From NCBI RefSeq assembly GCF_000149955.1, contig NC_030988.1, positions 5,119,710 to 5,183,709 on the forward strand: DNA of 64,000 bases, read 5' to 3'. A program made the position numbers and the translations under genes. Source of the stretch: Fusarium oxysporum f. sp. lycopersici 4287. Taxonomy: Eukaryota > Ascomycota > Sordariomycetes > Hypocreales > Nectriaceae. This document shows, in pieces, positions 1-10,084 of this stretch (its first letter is position 1; every line of letters begins with the position of its first letter). The notes beneath the pieces were generated by a model. It did no database searches. It worked only from the letters and a program-made list of their open reading frames with translations, and was not told the DNA's origin.

Positions 1-261
1 CTTTTCCACGAGATCCAAGTTGGACGCGAACAAAGTTCTCAAACGATCGACTTTGCCTTTGTCGTGCCTGAATTTATGAAAGTTGTTCATCTGATCAGTT
101 CCAAAGTCGAGCATTGACTGGACGTTGTTGAACTTGGGTTGGAGACCGAAACCGACGATACTCTCATAGCGCTTGAGAGCCTCTTTCCATAGATCGGCGA
201 CATCGCGATCGTCGTTCTCTAGCTGCTTCTCTAACTCTTTCTGTGCTTCTTTGGCTACCAT
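1..261 (-). CDS. N-terminus of a probable NLR/STAND-type protein (Goodbye-like domain), cut by window edge
   Basis: Reading from the ATG at 261 down to base 1 gives 87 uninterrupted codons that continue beyond the window. The start is MVAKEAQKELEKQLENDD, a charged helix, followed by LWKEALKRYESIVGFGL and a helical region rich in Asp, Asn and Phe. A Trp-x3-Ala-x3-Tyr helix after a charged leader resembles the N-terminal 'Goodbye' domain of fungal STAND proteins, where it is thought to act as a signalling module ahead of a NACHT or NB-ARC ATPase. Only the first ~90 residues are visible, so the ATPase and sensor regions cannot be checked. The family call is inference from helix pattern; a generic coiled-coil protein is the alternative. 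The short 5' region (262-543) ends at the terminus of a pogo copy. Confidence 0.45.
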   Translation of the reverse strand, partial: MVAKEAQKELEKQLENDDRDVADLWKEALKRYESIVGFGLQPKFNNVQSMLDFGTDQMNNFHKFRHDKGKVDRLRTLFASNLDLVEK

Positions 262-543
262 AGTGTCGTGAGTAGCTAGCTATACAAGTGTAGATGCAAT
301 GAGGAAAAGAAGAGATAAGCTTACCTCGAAGAAAGAGATGGTGATTCTGGGGAATAAATACCCGAGATGAGGGGTTTGTTTTCTCGCCGCTTTACAGGGG
401 TTGATGCTCTCGTGCACCATTTAGAACCAAGCTATCAGCCGCTATTGGTTCATTTCTGGGCGAGCTGAACACACCGTCAGGGGTTATTGTATTCAGTCAG
501 CAATTAACAGCCCATGCTGAAACTTGTAACCTGACAAGGTCTA
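262..543. other. Intergenic 5' region between NLR-like gene and pogo end
   Basis: About 280 bp upstream of the minus-strand gene that starts at 261. No reading frame of note. It probably holds that gene's promoter and 5' leader, and it ends at the TA dinucleotide (542-543) that borders the pogo terminal repeat. Confidence 0.4.
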
Positions 544-1900
544 ACGTGGTTGATAAGCTTATGCACCAGACAAGCATATGCACCGCAAATCTTGGCTATT
601 TCTTTTTAAATATAATTAAAACCACAACTAATGATCTAATTAATTAAAACTACTCACTATACTCTTGCCCAGATGATTCCGGAACTACCTGACAGGTCCT
701 CGCATTATGCCCGGCTTTGCCGCATACACCACAACGCTGACCACCCGGTCGCGCCGACCTCCCTTGACCACCACTTCTCGACGATTCCGCAACTACCTGC
801 ATATCAACATCCATCTGATCAATTGCTTGCGATGCTTCCTGTACAGTCATAGTCCCTCCTTTCTGTAGTCTAGTCCTTTTTGCCCTCCGGCGCCGGCTTA
901 GTATCTCATTTGCATCTCGAAGATTTCGCGCCTCATTCCTCAATAAGATAACCTCATGCATCATTGCCTTTGTTGCTTTAGTATTTGACTTTAAAGCCTC
1001 TATAATCGACTCTGGGGAGATGCTCTTATGTCTTCTGATTCGTCTTTCAAGGTATTCAGACTGAGATTGGGCCTCTGTTGCTGTCTTTGGGGTCTTTGAA
1101 GTCCAAGGAGAGGAAGGTTGAGCTGCCTCCTCGGGAGGCGTTGGGGTCCGTAACTGCACATCAAGCTTTGACATCACAGTTTCTGAGTTAAGAGGAGCAA
1201 TTCCAGCGCCTTTAAAACCTCCCCGGATATTGCTTTCTGTAAAAGTAGCTTTAAAAGCAGCATAAAAGGCCTGGAAGAACTCAGTCTTGGAAATATGGGT
1301 TATAGAGCATCTAATTAGATGCTCTATTTCTCGACCATAAGCCTGTTTAAGCACTGCAAAACACCCAACATCAAGAGGTTGGAGTAGGTGAGATGCATGA
1401 GCAGGCATACAGAACGTAATAATCTTGTTCTCCTTGCAATATCTCTCAAAGTCGGCCGAGTGGTGGCTTTCGTAACCATCAAGGATTAGAAGACGATAGG
1501 CACCAACTGATCGGTCCCTTGTAGCTTGATCAAAGTGCTTTAGCCACTCGAGACCCAGCTGGTTATCTGTCCAGCCATTTTTGCTTGTTGCAATAACCCA
1601 ATCGCCCGGGAGGTTGCATTCTCGGTACCAATTCGCAAGGTGATATTGGCCTGCACCAATGATGAACGGCGCGATCGATTGACCTTCTGCATTGATCGCC
1701 TGGATCACAGTAATCCATTCCCAATTTCCAGGCTGCACTGATTTTGGTCGTCCTTGCCTTTCTGAACCTGTGACAACCGTTCCGGCGATTATGATGCCCA
1801 TCATAAAGCAGACAGATCCTAAGCTAAGTAATATAATAGATTTGCAAATTTTATAATAAAAGTATAAACTCCTCCTTATTAGGTCCATATACTATAATTC
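544..1900 (-). mobile_element. Truncated pogo-like DNA transposon (copy 1)
   Basis: The end at 544 starts ACGTGGTTGATAAGC after a TA, matching the terminal repeat of the complete pogo element at 40742-42586. The transposase stop codon lies 106 bp inside this end, as in the intact copy (107 bp). The other end is missing: homology to the intact transposase fades near 1800, where the first catalytic Asp should be, and the sequence runs into the AT-rich tract at about 1900. The element has therefore lost its 5' third and one terminal repeat. Confidence 0.8.
650..1888 (-). pseudogene. Pogo-type transposase, N-terminally truncated
   Basis: A 412-codon frame closely related to the complete 558-residue transposase at 40803-42479. 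Present: the DDE_1 core from about residue 35 (VVTGSERQGRPKSVQPGN), the second catalytic Asp in LILDGYESHHS, the third in LLQPLDVGCF, and a C-terminal CCHC zinc knuckle (CGVCGKAGHNARTC). Missing: the whole psq/CENP-B-type DNA-binding region and the first catalytic Asp, which in the intact copy lies in NFDETGF. The first ~30 residues, rich in Ile, Leu and Tyr, are unrelated or decayed sequence. It cannot cut DNA by itself, but the remaining protein could still be made or act in trans on RNA/DNA through the knuckle; that is speculation. Confidence 0.85.
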
Positions 1901-3900
1901 TATTCTATTTCTCCTTATATTATAAAACAAGCTATAATAATAATACAATAATATAATAATAATAATTTAGTACTAATCCTTCCTCTTGTAAATAAATACC
2001 CTCCCAGTCAAGCTTAATATCAAGCTTCATATCAACCATCGCAACCTTACCCTACCCAATACTCATAGCCAGATCTAGTTATAGCTTATCTCTGCCTTTA
2101 ACCAGGATCCCACATTGTTTTCTATTAAGCAAAACGGTAATAAAAAGGCGATTAAAAAGAAGATACTGGATATTCTATATTTAAGAAGCAAAGCTTGCTT
2201 TCCTATTAGCCATCTTATTACACTTTAGAGAAGTAAGCAGTAGAGACCTTACATTACCCACTAGTATTACACCTCTCCAAGGAAAGCCATATTTAACATT
2301 TCAAAATAGTATCAAATCACAGGTTACCAACTCAATAATATAAGTAAATCTCTAAGCATCTATAAATATAACAGAACCATTATCATTATCATTACCTATC
2401 TATACTATTTATTATTATTAACAAAACAAGTCTTAAACTACCTTCTATATAAAGTATATAACTAACCTAAGGTATGCCATTATCCTATATAAGCAATACT
2501 AGTTTAATATATTCTATTAAATACTTAAAACTTTAAGCGAATTTCCTACCTCAACCTCTAACTCTATTCAGATCTTAGACTAGACTATCCTAACTTATAA
2601 TCTCAAAAGCAATACCTATAATACCACTTATATTCACTAGGTATTTTATCCTAAAAAGGACAGCAACAATAGCAATAATAAGCCTAATTCATTAGTCCGT
2701 TCTACTACCAAGTTAGCCCAAAAGACAGCATAGCAAAGTAGATTTCTAAGCTCACTAAATAAAGAAGCCTATAATAGTCTTTATCACTATCTTCAAAAGA
2801 ACCTCACTCTTCATTTTCTAGATATCCAGTCTTTATTATAAATTAAAAAGGAGGAAGGCACGGTTATAGCACAGATTATAGATTATATAATATACTAGGT
2901 TAATACCTAGCCCACTAATATAGTTAGTCTTTATAAGAACAATAAGCCTCTACAATAAGACAACTTAATACCTGCCATTAAATGTCTTATAGTAATAGCT
3001 TATAAAGAAGATTGGTAAGCTTAGCTTATAAAAGACAATAATATCAATAGCACCAACAATATAGCATCCTAGCTTAACCTATACTTACAAACCCTAAAAG
3101 GCAGGTCCTTAACTATATCTACAGTTATATAGCCAAGTTCAGGGATCCTTTAATAAAACGCTTTCTCAATTTAATAACTAAACAATATAACAAGCACTAT
3201 ATAAAATACTTCATAATAGGAGATCTCTAGATAAGCTTACTTTACATCATTAACGATATTATTAGTCTGGCATTTCATCTAATATAAAAGGATTCAATCT
3301 CAAAACCCATCAGCACAGGTAATAACAAGGCTCATCAACCACAGTCTAAAATACACTACAAACCACCAATATTAGCCATTACACAAGCCATTTACAGTCA
3401 GCTAGGCAATATCCCCAAAATAAAGAAAAATCCCGCACTACAAGGCATACATACCTCAAGCAAACTCAATACTTATATCAGTTATACTATCCTTATATAG
3501 GCTTTAGATCAATGCCACAAAGCAATAGAAAACAACAAGTCTAACAATAGACATCCTTAGTTAATTAAAGCACTATAAATGATCCAAGTGGCATACCAGG
3601 GGTATAATAGGATCCTAGCAAAAATAACATCAGCCACTATAATCTCCAAATATAATAATTATAAACAGCAACAGCAGTAATAGCAATAACTACCATCTTT
3701 ACTTCCACCAGAAAAGCATATCATTAACAGTCCCATCCCATATAATACACCTACCCAATATAATACTATATCACCAAACCATTACATCAAACAATAACCC
3801 CTACCTTCACAAGGATTCATCCCAATCAACACGGCAGACAGAGGACAGTATTACAGCAGGCGCACAAGGATCATAGCCATAGAAAAAGGTTTAATACTCC
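1900..3900. repeat. AT-rich, RIP-like degenerate tract, probably an old retroelement gag region
   Basis: Very AT-rich with abundant TpA. On the + strand CpA is common while TpG and CpG are almost absent: I count roughly 15 TpG in ~1.9 kb. This is the footprint of G-to-A change on this strand, i.e. C-to-T at CpA/CpG on the other, as expected of repeat-induced point mutation. From about 2900 one + frame can be followed with scattered stops through a Gln-rich stretch into the frame 3963-4361. The Gln-rich run and length suggest a gag-like protein, but no protease or RT is recognisable. Confidence 0.65.
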
Positions 3901-3962
3901 AAACACAGCAACAACAACAGCAGCAACATCAGTCATCGCGGTTTCCTCAACAGCAGCCGCAA

Positions 3963-4361
3963 TTGTCGCCGTCGTTCGTTGGTAACGCGACGACCACGAT
4001 GTCCTCATTGCCTCCGCTCCAGGGAACGGTATTGAGAAGCCCCCACCACCGAGACGGCGCACGCGTGAGGAACGCCCAAGATTACGATCGCCAGCCACCT
4101 CATCAAAAGCCTCACGTTGTAGCTGAAGTCGGCCGTCCGTTGCAAAAATTACCGAAAGGAGACCTCGGGGGCGGCAGGGTCAACCAATCACCGACAAGCA
4201 GGACAGCATTGCCAAAAGGACAGCTAAGCTCTGGCCAGTCTTATACGCACAAGGCAGGACAATCACGCTACTATCGCCAGGATCATGCCCTTGGCTCGCA
4301 GCCAAAAAAGAAAGCGCCCTGGATGGATGGTCCCGTAGCGAAGTCAGGGAGTAGGCGTTGA
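3963..4361 (+). pseudogene. Gln/Ser/Pro-rich C-terminal remnant, probably of a retroelement gag
   Basis: Open frame whose upstream continuation (3880-3962) encodes a run of Gln and then SSRFPQQQPQ. The product is basic, Pro/Gln/Ser-rich and of low complexity, with no recognised fold. It is normal in composition while the sequence just upstream is heavily AT-biased, so it may be the unmutated tail of the same degraded element. It has no convincing start codon of its own. An unrelated chance frame is the alternative. Confidence 0.3.
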
Positions 4362-4707
4362 TCCGTTCATAAGGCGGGCGGGGCGGCAATTATTGTGAAT
4401 GACGAGCGAGCCTTACCCTGTACCAAAAAGACACACAAGTCAACCCATCGAACGATTGGTAGCAAAACAGCAAGTACAAGTAATATTAAATTTTAATATA
4501 AAGGCTATTAATTAATGAAAGGCAATATTGTACAAATCGAGTGTAGTTGCCCTTGTAATTGGGCCTGGCTAAAACCGTCGTCATTGGACGTGTCAGTAAA
4601 GATTTCACTTTGCATCCATATCGGTGTTAAAAGAAACTGGAAACAAAAAAAACGAAAAAAAACGAAAAAACGGATAAGCTGGAAAGCATACCCCTGCTGT
4701 TTCAAAA
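4362..4707. other. Non-coding stretch
   Basis: Only short overlapping frames on both strands. It includes an A-rich run of repeated aaaaaaacg units (about 4645-4672). I see no gene, RNA or terminal repeat here. Confidence 0.4.
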
Positions 4708-5352
4708 TGTAATCGTGGACACGCTGTTGTGATCAGAGTCCCACGTAACAATGGTCTGATTAACAATGCCAAGATCCATCAGGCTGCAACGACGGAATCA
4801 CCTCCCTTCCCCGGACCCTATGCCACGTCAGATTATGTCGCTTGAAACATAAAGAAGGTCATTTGGTCAACGATCAACACTCGGGCCTCCTTCGAGTATG
4901 ACAATTGGTGGGATGCCCCTGCAAACTTGCAGATAGCCACCTCAGCTCGACAGAGGCAATGCGCAATACGGCTGGCAAAGTGCATAGCTGCGTTATCATT
5001 GCCGCAGGTTTAAATTCCAGGCAGCAATAGTTTAAGGACTTTTGAGCAACCCAAGTTAAAAAACTACCGTATCTTGCGGGTTCATCCACCTTATCTGTCG
5101 CCATACATAAAGCAACTCGTCGGTATTTATCATAAGGCGAGAGAGAAAGCTAGGTTACAGCCAACATCTGTAATGCAGCAGGAAGTTTTCTTCTTTGAGG
5201 GCGAATCAGTAATGCAAATCATCTGGTCAGGGCTCATCGATCTCCGCGGAGCGGGCTGGTGTGCCTAACGACGACTTCATGCTGACATGGTGGGCACATA
5301 AGCTTGTCACCTCACAACCGAGGAACGCACGACAGCCAATGATTGCCCATTC
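4708..5352 (+). repeat. Dispersed repeat copy A (partner at 35945-36395)
   Basis: Shares a series of matching blocks with 35945-36395 in the same orientation: CACGCTGTTGTGATCAGAG, CTCAGCTCGACAG, GGCAATGCGCAAT, a CGTCGGTATT block, and the closing GACAGCCAATGATTGCCCATTCG. Copy A has about 170 bp extra near 4740-4915. Neither copy carries a reading frame of note, so this looks like a short non-coding mobile repeat. I see no clear terminal inverted repeat. Confidence 0.65.
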
Positions 5353-5354
5353 GC

Positions 5355-5490
5355 TCCCATTGTATCTCTCTTTATCTCTATCTTTTTATCTCTTTCTATT
5401 TCTTTTTATTTTTTACTTTTCCTAGCTATTTTCCTATTTTCTTTTATTATTCCTTAGGTGTCTCTCTCTTAGAAAAATCTCCTCTCCTAT
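5355..5490 (+). repeat. Pyrimidine-rich TCTTTATCTC tract
   Basis: A C/T-dominated stretch with repeated tatctctttatctc units. The reverse complement of 45035-45275 has the same kind of composition, so both could be relics of the 3' untranslated end of one retroelement family. The resemblance could also be convergent low complexity. Confidence 0.4.
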
Positions 5491-5595
5491 TAAACGTTCT
5501 TTTTCTGCTGCAGGCTGTTCTTTCTTAGCAAGCACCTTCGCCTCTTTCAATACAATCGTCTTTCACTTGACTCTTTCCTTACCCCTGTCGACGCT

Positions 5596-6762
5596 ATGTC
5601 GCTTACCGCGCAAAGTATGCTGCCGTCGGTACTTCCCCCAATCCCACAGGGGTCTCCGCTTTCACTGAAAGAGGCTTTCTCTCACCCCACTCTGGTCCCT
5701 CTCTCCGGCCAATCACAGACTTAAATACAGACAGGGTTTTCCTCTTTTACTGAAAATGGGACGAACAATAGGGATGTAGGTACCGCCGTCCTACATGAGG
5801 TATTCGGCGGCCGAGGTCAGAAACGGCTCGCTGATGCACTGACACACCTTTATGGCCGCCACCCGCGACGCTATCTCGCCGAACTCGACCGGAACGTGGG
5901 CAGGGTGGCAGACGAGATCCGCAAGGGTGGCCCGGCGACACTATCCAGCTTCACCCTACGTTGGGCTCAGGCCGTTCAGCACGACAGCCCCGACATGGTG
6001 ACGATCGACGACATTCGACTGATCGATATGAAAGTGTCGCTCGTTCGTGAATGGGATCGTTGGTCGAACCCAGCCGCGACAGGGTCAAATAGAGACATCG
6101 AAGACTTTCTCACCAACAACGGAATAGACGCTAACGCGGGGTTGGCACTTTCAACGAGGATAGCCAAGTATCTCAGCAGGAAGCTCGGTCTTCCTGAAGG
6201 CACCTTGGCCAAGAAGATCTATGCCTGGCGACCACTAACAGTGATGGCAGACGTCTTTGGCGCTGGTATTTATGTCTTTGTCTCCAGGAGCCTCTTTACG
6301 TGCTATAACAAGATTCATCCAACCGATGGCATTAAAAAAGAGGATAAGTTCCGTGCCATGGTGCTTGCTGTTGCAGACGAGCTCCCCAACCTCTTGGAGA
6401 TTTGTGAGGCATCGTACAAGCATGTTGTCCAGCCCGTCCTGAAGCCCCTTCTTCCTGGCAATAATATGCAAGATCTTTCCAGGGACTTAAGAGTCCCTGG
6501 GGTTCAGATGGCTACAGACGGTGATCTACACAGCTTGCGAAAAACATCCATTCCAGAACTGCTCGGTGTTTGTATACCTCCACGAGGTTTTATAGAGGAA
6601 TTGGGCAGTGTTACAGGAGGAGATGCTAATGCTGGGACAACATTGGTTCGCCGACAGTCTACTCTCCACGGACATCATCATGATGAAGACGGCAAAGATA
6701 GTAACGTTGACGATGATGATGATGATGGAAGTGGGGAAGAAGAAGGTGAGAATTCTGATTGA
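5596..6762 (+). CDS. Unrecognised fungal protein with acidic C-terminal tail
   Basis: From ATG 5596 the frame runs 42 codons to a TAA at 5722-5724 and then stays open in the same frame to 6762. The long open part includes helical sequence (LADALTHLYGRHPRRYLAEL), the stretch SRKLGLPEGTLAKKIYAWRP and an Asp/Glu-rich tail (DDDDDDGSGEEEGENSD). No ATG lies between the TAA and the conserved-looking helix, so either a small intron (for example donor near 5695, acceptor near 5735) removes the stop, or the gene is disabled. I do not recognise the family. The acidic tail suggests a nucleic-acid or chromatin-associated protein, but this is weak inference. Confidence 0.5.
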
Positions 6763-7152
6763 CAGGAACCAAGAAGTCAAGAGGGGATTCTGATATTTGA
6801 CAGGCGTGGGACTCGATCACATATGCGATAGGGACTGGGGTCTGTATCACCTGTGATTTTAGATGAATCACATAATATGTAAAAGTGGGGCTTGGATCAC
6901 TTATGCGATAGTGGGGACTCAATCTCACCTGTAGTAATAGACAAACCCAACCCTAACACCTCAGTATAATAAAACTATAACTATGTTATGTGAAATAACT
7001 AATATAGATGACCTAGCAACGTGCACGGGCCAGTTGCGTTGTATCCTGTCATGTTACCGCCACGACTGCGTACAGTAGGTCCCTGTCTTCATTAGCGCGG
7101 TTTTATTTTATATGTGTTTTCCATTGGATTCAGAGCTGTAGCCGCCTCGCAG
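6763..7152. other. Intergenic repeats between unknown gene and OrsD/RecQ-like fragment
   Basis: Contains the motif GGACTCGATCACATATGCGATAG repeated with changes around 6808-6830 and 6889-6912, a decayed copy of the 54-bp hairpin repeat at 7021-7073, and at 7097-7140 a block similar to the reverse complement of 46135-46165 (TTTTCCATTGGAT). These mark it as a patchwork of repeat ends. Confidence 0.45.
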
Positions 7153-7965
7153 CTAGGATAGAGTTATCCCTGTCAATTCTAGCCTATGTGATTGGTCTAA
7201 AACCCGGAACGGGCCCCGTTCCTGTCGTGAATACTTGAGTAGGTTGCTGTTAAAGTTACCTGGCTTATGCCAGGTGCATAGCCTACGCTGCTCCTTGTCT
7301 GACTGACGAGTCCAGCTCTTCTTCCGGCTCTTCATGGCGCAGAAGCTCAATATAGCAGACCGGAATGGCCTGCTTCCGACGGTCTGGCAGATAAGAGAGA
7401 TATAAAACTTGCGGATGGCATGCTTAAGCTCATGGTCATTATTATCAAGATCGCCATTGACCTCGGTATTGTCATCGTGATCATCGTTATTGTTATTCTT
7501 CTCTCTTACCATCTTCTCCTGCCTCCGTAATATCCTGATGATATCCTTCATGGCCTTTTGCTGTATAGAGGTTGCTTCGATGGTGTCTCGCGGCACTACC
7601 TGATTATCACAGTCTCGGGTGAAATGCCCGTCGGCACCGAATACTACGCGATAGTAGTATGCGAGGAGCTGCTTTTGTATCCGAAAATAGGATGTTAGGC
7701 TAGACTCATTCGTAAAGCTGCGGAATTTATTGGCCTTGGCGCTGCTCGTGATACTGCCATCATCGCCACGGAAATTACTTAGCCTTTTTGCCCGCTGCTG
7801 TGTCATCTTTCGCTCCGGTGATTTGTCGCTGCATAGCATATACGCGTCCCGGAGAATACCCTCTGCTGCGGCGAGGATTCGCCTGAGGTCTGTAGCGGCT
7901 CGGCCTGTGTCATCTCCTTTATACTCATCAATATCGTCTTCGTCGTCGTCGTCGTCGTCGTCGTG
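7153..7965 (-). pseudogene. Fragment of a large OrsD/RecQ-type (telomere-linked-helicase-like) protein
   Basis: Open on the minus strand from about 7965 to 7153. It begins with a poly-Asp stretch from a (GAC)n repeat and then contains AYMLCSDKSPERKMTQQRA, LLAYYYRVVF, ADGHFTRDC and HAIRKFYISLICQTVGSRP. These are recognisable blocks from the middle of very large fungal proteins that start with OrsD double zinc fingers and may end in a RecQ-like helicase. Both ends are lost: it opens without a credible start and stops in WHKPGNFNSN-type sequence. No helicase motif is present. Family assignment is from pattern memory and was not searched. Confidence 0.6.
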
Positions 7966-8069
7966 TTGTTTATATTGCGCAGTAGTGCTAGGTGAAAATA
8001 TATATTTTATGAAACTTGATTGTTCATTAGTGAGATGAGAGTTCTTCTTAGGTTTATATCTCTAAATGA

Positions 8070-8110
8070 TTTCATCTAGGACTTTAAACTTTAAATCTAG
8101 GACTTTCAGA
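8070..8110. repeat. Short direct repeat TCTAGGACTTT
   Basis: The 11-mer occurs at about 8075 and 8096 with a TTTAAA core between. It lies just past the stop codon of the PNP gene, at the junction with the OrsD/RecQ-like fragment, and could mark a rearrangement point. Confidence 0.4.
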
Positions 8111-8113
8111 CTG

Positions 8114-9309
8114 TTAGTCTGAATCCTGAAGGGAAGGGGGATCCCCGGATTTTCCAACAGTGAGGCGGAACAGCTGGTGACACTTTTGTTTTTCTTCGGA
8201 CAGCCTTTCCTTGGCTAGATCTTTCTGGGCTTTGAGCTGCTCCTTAGCAATATCACGGTGCTCTTCTGCAACTTCTTGCAGGCCTGTACATAGGATTAAC
8301 ACGTACTAATAGTATAATTCTAAGCCTTGGAATTACCGGATAGAATGTCGCCAATCTTCTTTTCAGCTTCAACTCTGTTTGGAGCTATTTGATAGAGAAG
8401 ATCCTTTGCATATGCAGCAGCCACCATTGCTCCATAGCCCTGCCACTCCTTGTTCTTGTGGGAGTCCGAGTAGTCGCATATACCACGAATGACCAGACAG
8501 GGAAAATGGTTCATCAGCCCAGCCGCTTCCATTTCGAAACATAGAACCTCCTTTTCTTCTGAAAGTCTATCTCGAGCCGAAGCGTCTTTCATCAGTCGGT
8601 CTGCTGAAGCAATAAGACCGTAATGAATGGCTGGATTGTCTTCGTCCTCCGTCCTTTCGGGCCGCGATACAAAACTTGAGGTGTCATCACTACAGATCGC
8701 CCCACAATTCAAGTCGTGAGTAACTTCGGACTTAAACAGGTTATCGGCACCTGGCTCTGGCTCTTTGTACTTTCTCTGGAGCCTTGGGTTCTTCTCGAGA
8801 ATCATGTCAACAGCCTCTGAGATTTGATGCCCTTTCCTCTCGTAGCGGGTCTTGAGTCCACTTACTGTCGTCCGAAGGAGAGTTGGTGGTTGATTCAAGA
8901 ATCCTGTCTCTTGGAAGCCCTGGCCTTGTATCGCTTTACCAAAGTCGTACCCAAACACCCCACCCTTTCCGTTGCCAGCACAACCGATCACATTGTCCCC
9001 AAGACGAATACCATGCTTTCCAGGCGCTCCTCCGGCGATGCCGACCATCAAGCCAAATCTAATATTAGGAAAGCTATGCATCATATCCCTTGCAACGCTT
9101 GCAGCAGAGGACTTTCCGTACTCGTTATCAGGCAAGACAGCGATAACGACATTGTGCTTCCCAACTTTGCCTAGTGTGTAATGGTTGTTGTCATGGGGAG
9201 ACACGAATTCCGGTCCTTCGTGTTCTTCGTCAAGGAATTCCTGGGCGGCAACATACTCCGTAGTTATCGCGCAGATCCAGCCAACCGTATAGTCGTTTGG
9301 GTTAGACAT
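8114..9309 (-). CDS. PNP/nucleoside-phosphorylase-superfamily protein, NLR effector-like, truncated before the NACHT region
   Basis: Exons 8337-9309 and 8114-8283; the 53-bp intron (8284-8336) has GTAATT..ACAG ends and the join gives [12 protein letters not shown]. The product is 380 residues. Start chosen at [11 protein letters not shown] because this is the usual beginning of the domain; the frame is open 34 codons further. Motifs: TVGWICAI near residue 8, a Gly-rich [11 protein letters not shown] with [19 protein letters not shown] and [13 protein letters not shown], the last two holding the conserved Glu and Asp of the nucleosidase fold. In fungal NLRs this domain sits in front of NACHT/NB-ARC, and relatives in bacterial immunity cleave ATP or other nucleotides. 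Here the chain goes into a coiled-coil linker ([20 protein letters not shown]) with the CHQLFRLT block and then stops, so the ATPase and repeats are absent. Catalytic domain appears intact. Confidence 0.85.
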
Positions 9310-9690
9310 TTTCGCTTGCAGAATGATCCAGACGGAAGCTAAGCTACGAAGGACAATTAGCGTTTGGTCGCCCAGGTCTCCTAAAAAGAGCACTTGCCTC
9401 CGCCTAGACAAACGAGATCCGCTGGGAAACCGATGTAACTCTAATGGCGGGGGTTCAGTGGATCTCTGGGATCTGCGCTAATGTTCGATCAGGAGAGCGT
9501 AGAGTACCTCAAAAACAACGATGATGAAAGAAGCCAGAGCACTACGACGCTCCTTCGAACTGAAAAGAGGTTGGGCACCGTTAGGCAGCAGCAGGCCGCT
9601 GAGAAATTTATCATCGTCCACTTGCCAAGGCTACCCCTCAATTGCAGGCGCTTACTCGCCCAATCAGTTGTTTCTGATGTTGGTAGATCA
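9310..9690. other. 5' region of the PNP gene
   Basis: No supported gene. Small frames on the + strand here overlap each other and show no recognisable sequence. Likely promoter and leader of the minus-strand PNP gene. Confidence 0.35.
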
Positions 9691-9993
9691 GCGCGGCATC
9701 ATATGCCTTTGGCCAATAAAAGGATATATAGGGTTAGAGGAGCCCAGCTTTGTAGTAGGACTAGGCAGAGGTGACAGAAACTTGAATTCCACAGCTAATT
9801 GCGATTGACTCTTGATAATACCTGGAATCTTGGCGACAACTTCAGCTACTTGGCGTCGCGCAGCTGGTGTCATATCTTTATACTTGCTGCATAAATGTGT
9901 AGGCACCTCATCAGATACATAACCATAGCGGCATGTTTGGCAGACCAATACTTAATAAGTCTTGAAGAATTCAAATAGACCCAGATCCGTCAT
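9691..9993 (-). pseudogene. OrsD-type N-terminal zinc-finger fragment
   Basis: From an ATG at 9993 the minus strand reads MTDLGLFEFFKTY, a stop (TAA), then VLVCQTCRYGYVSDEVPTHL. It matches the start of the intact-looking OrsD protein at 26748 (MTELGPFIYLKSYRVLVCQ) residue by residue. The TAA replaces the Arg codon CGA of the other copy, a change consistent with RIP. The homology breaks down after about 75 residues. Only the first C-x2-C zinc-binding pair and its His region survive. Confidence 0.7.
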
Positions 9994-10084
9994 GGCGTAC
10001 GGAAAGCTCGATAGGGTAGCTCTAGAAGACGTGTCAGTGACAGCTTGGTGTAACCTTTAGTTACGCGATTGCGAATATCGTGTT

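Noticed and set aside
5747..5941. 64-codon minus frame under the unknown gene
   Set aside because: Antisense shadow with His/Arg/Gly-rich, unstructured product.
7940..7965. (TCG)n run as functional repeat
   Set aside because: A simple triplet repeat encoding poly-Asp in the minus-strand fragment; explained by coding low complexity.
8824..9181. Plus-strand frames over the PNP gene
   Set aside because: Antisense to conserved nucleosidase sequence; no own features.
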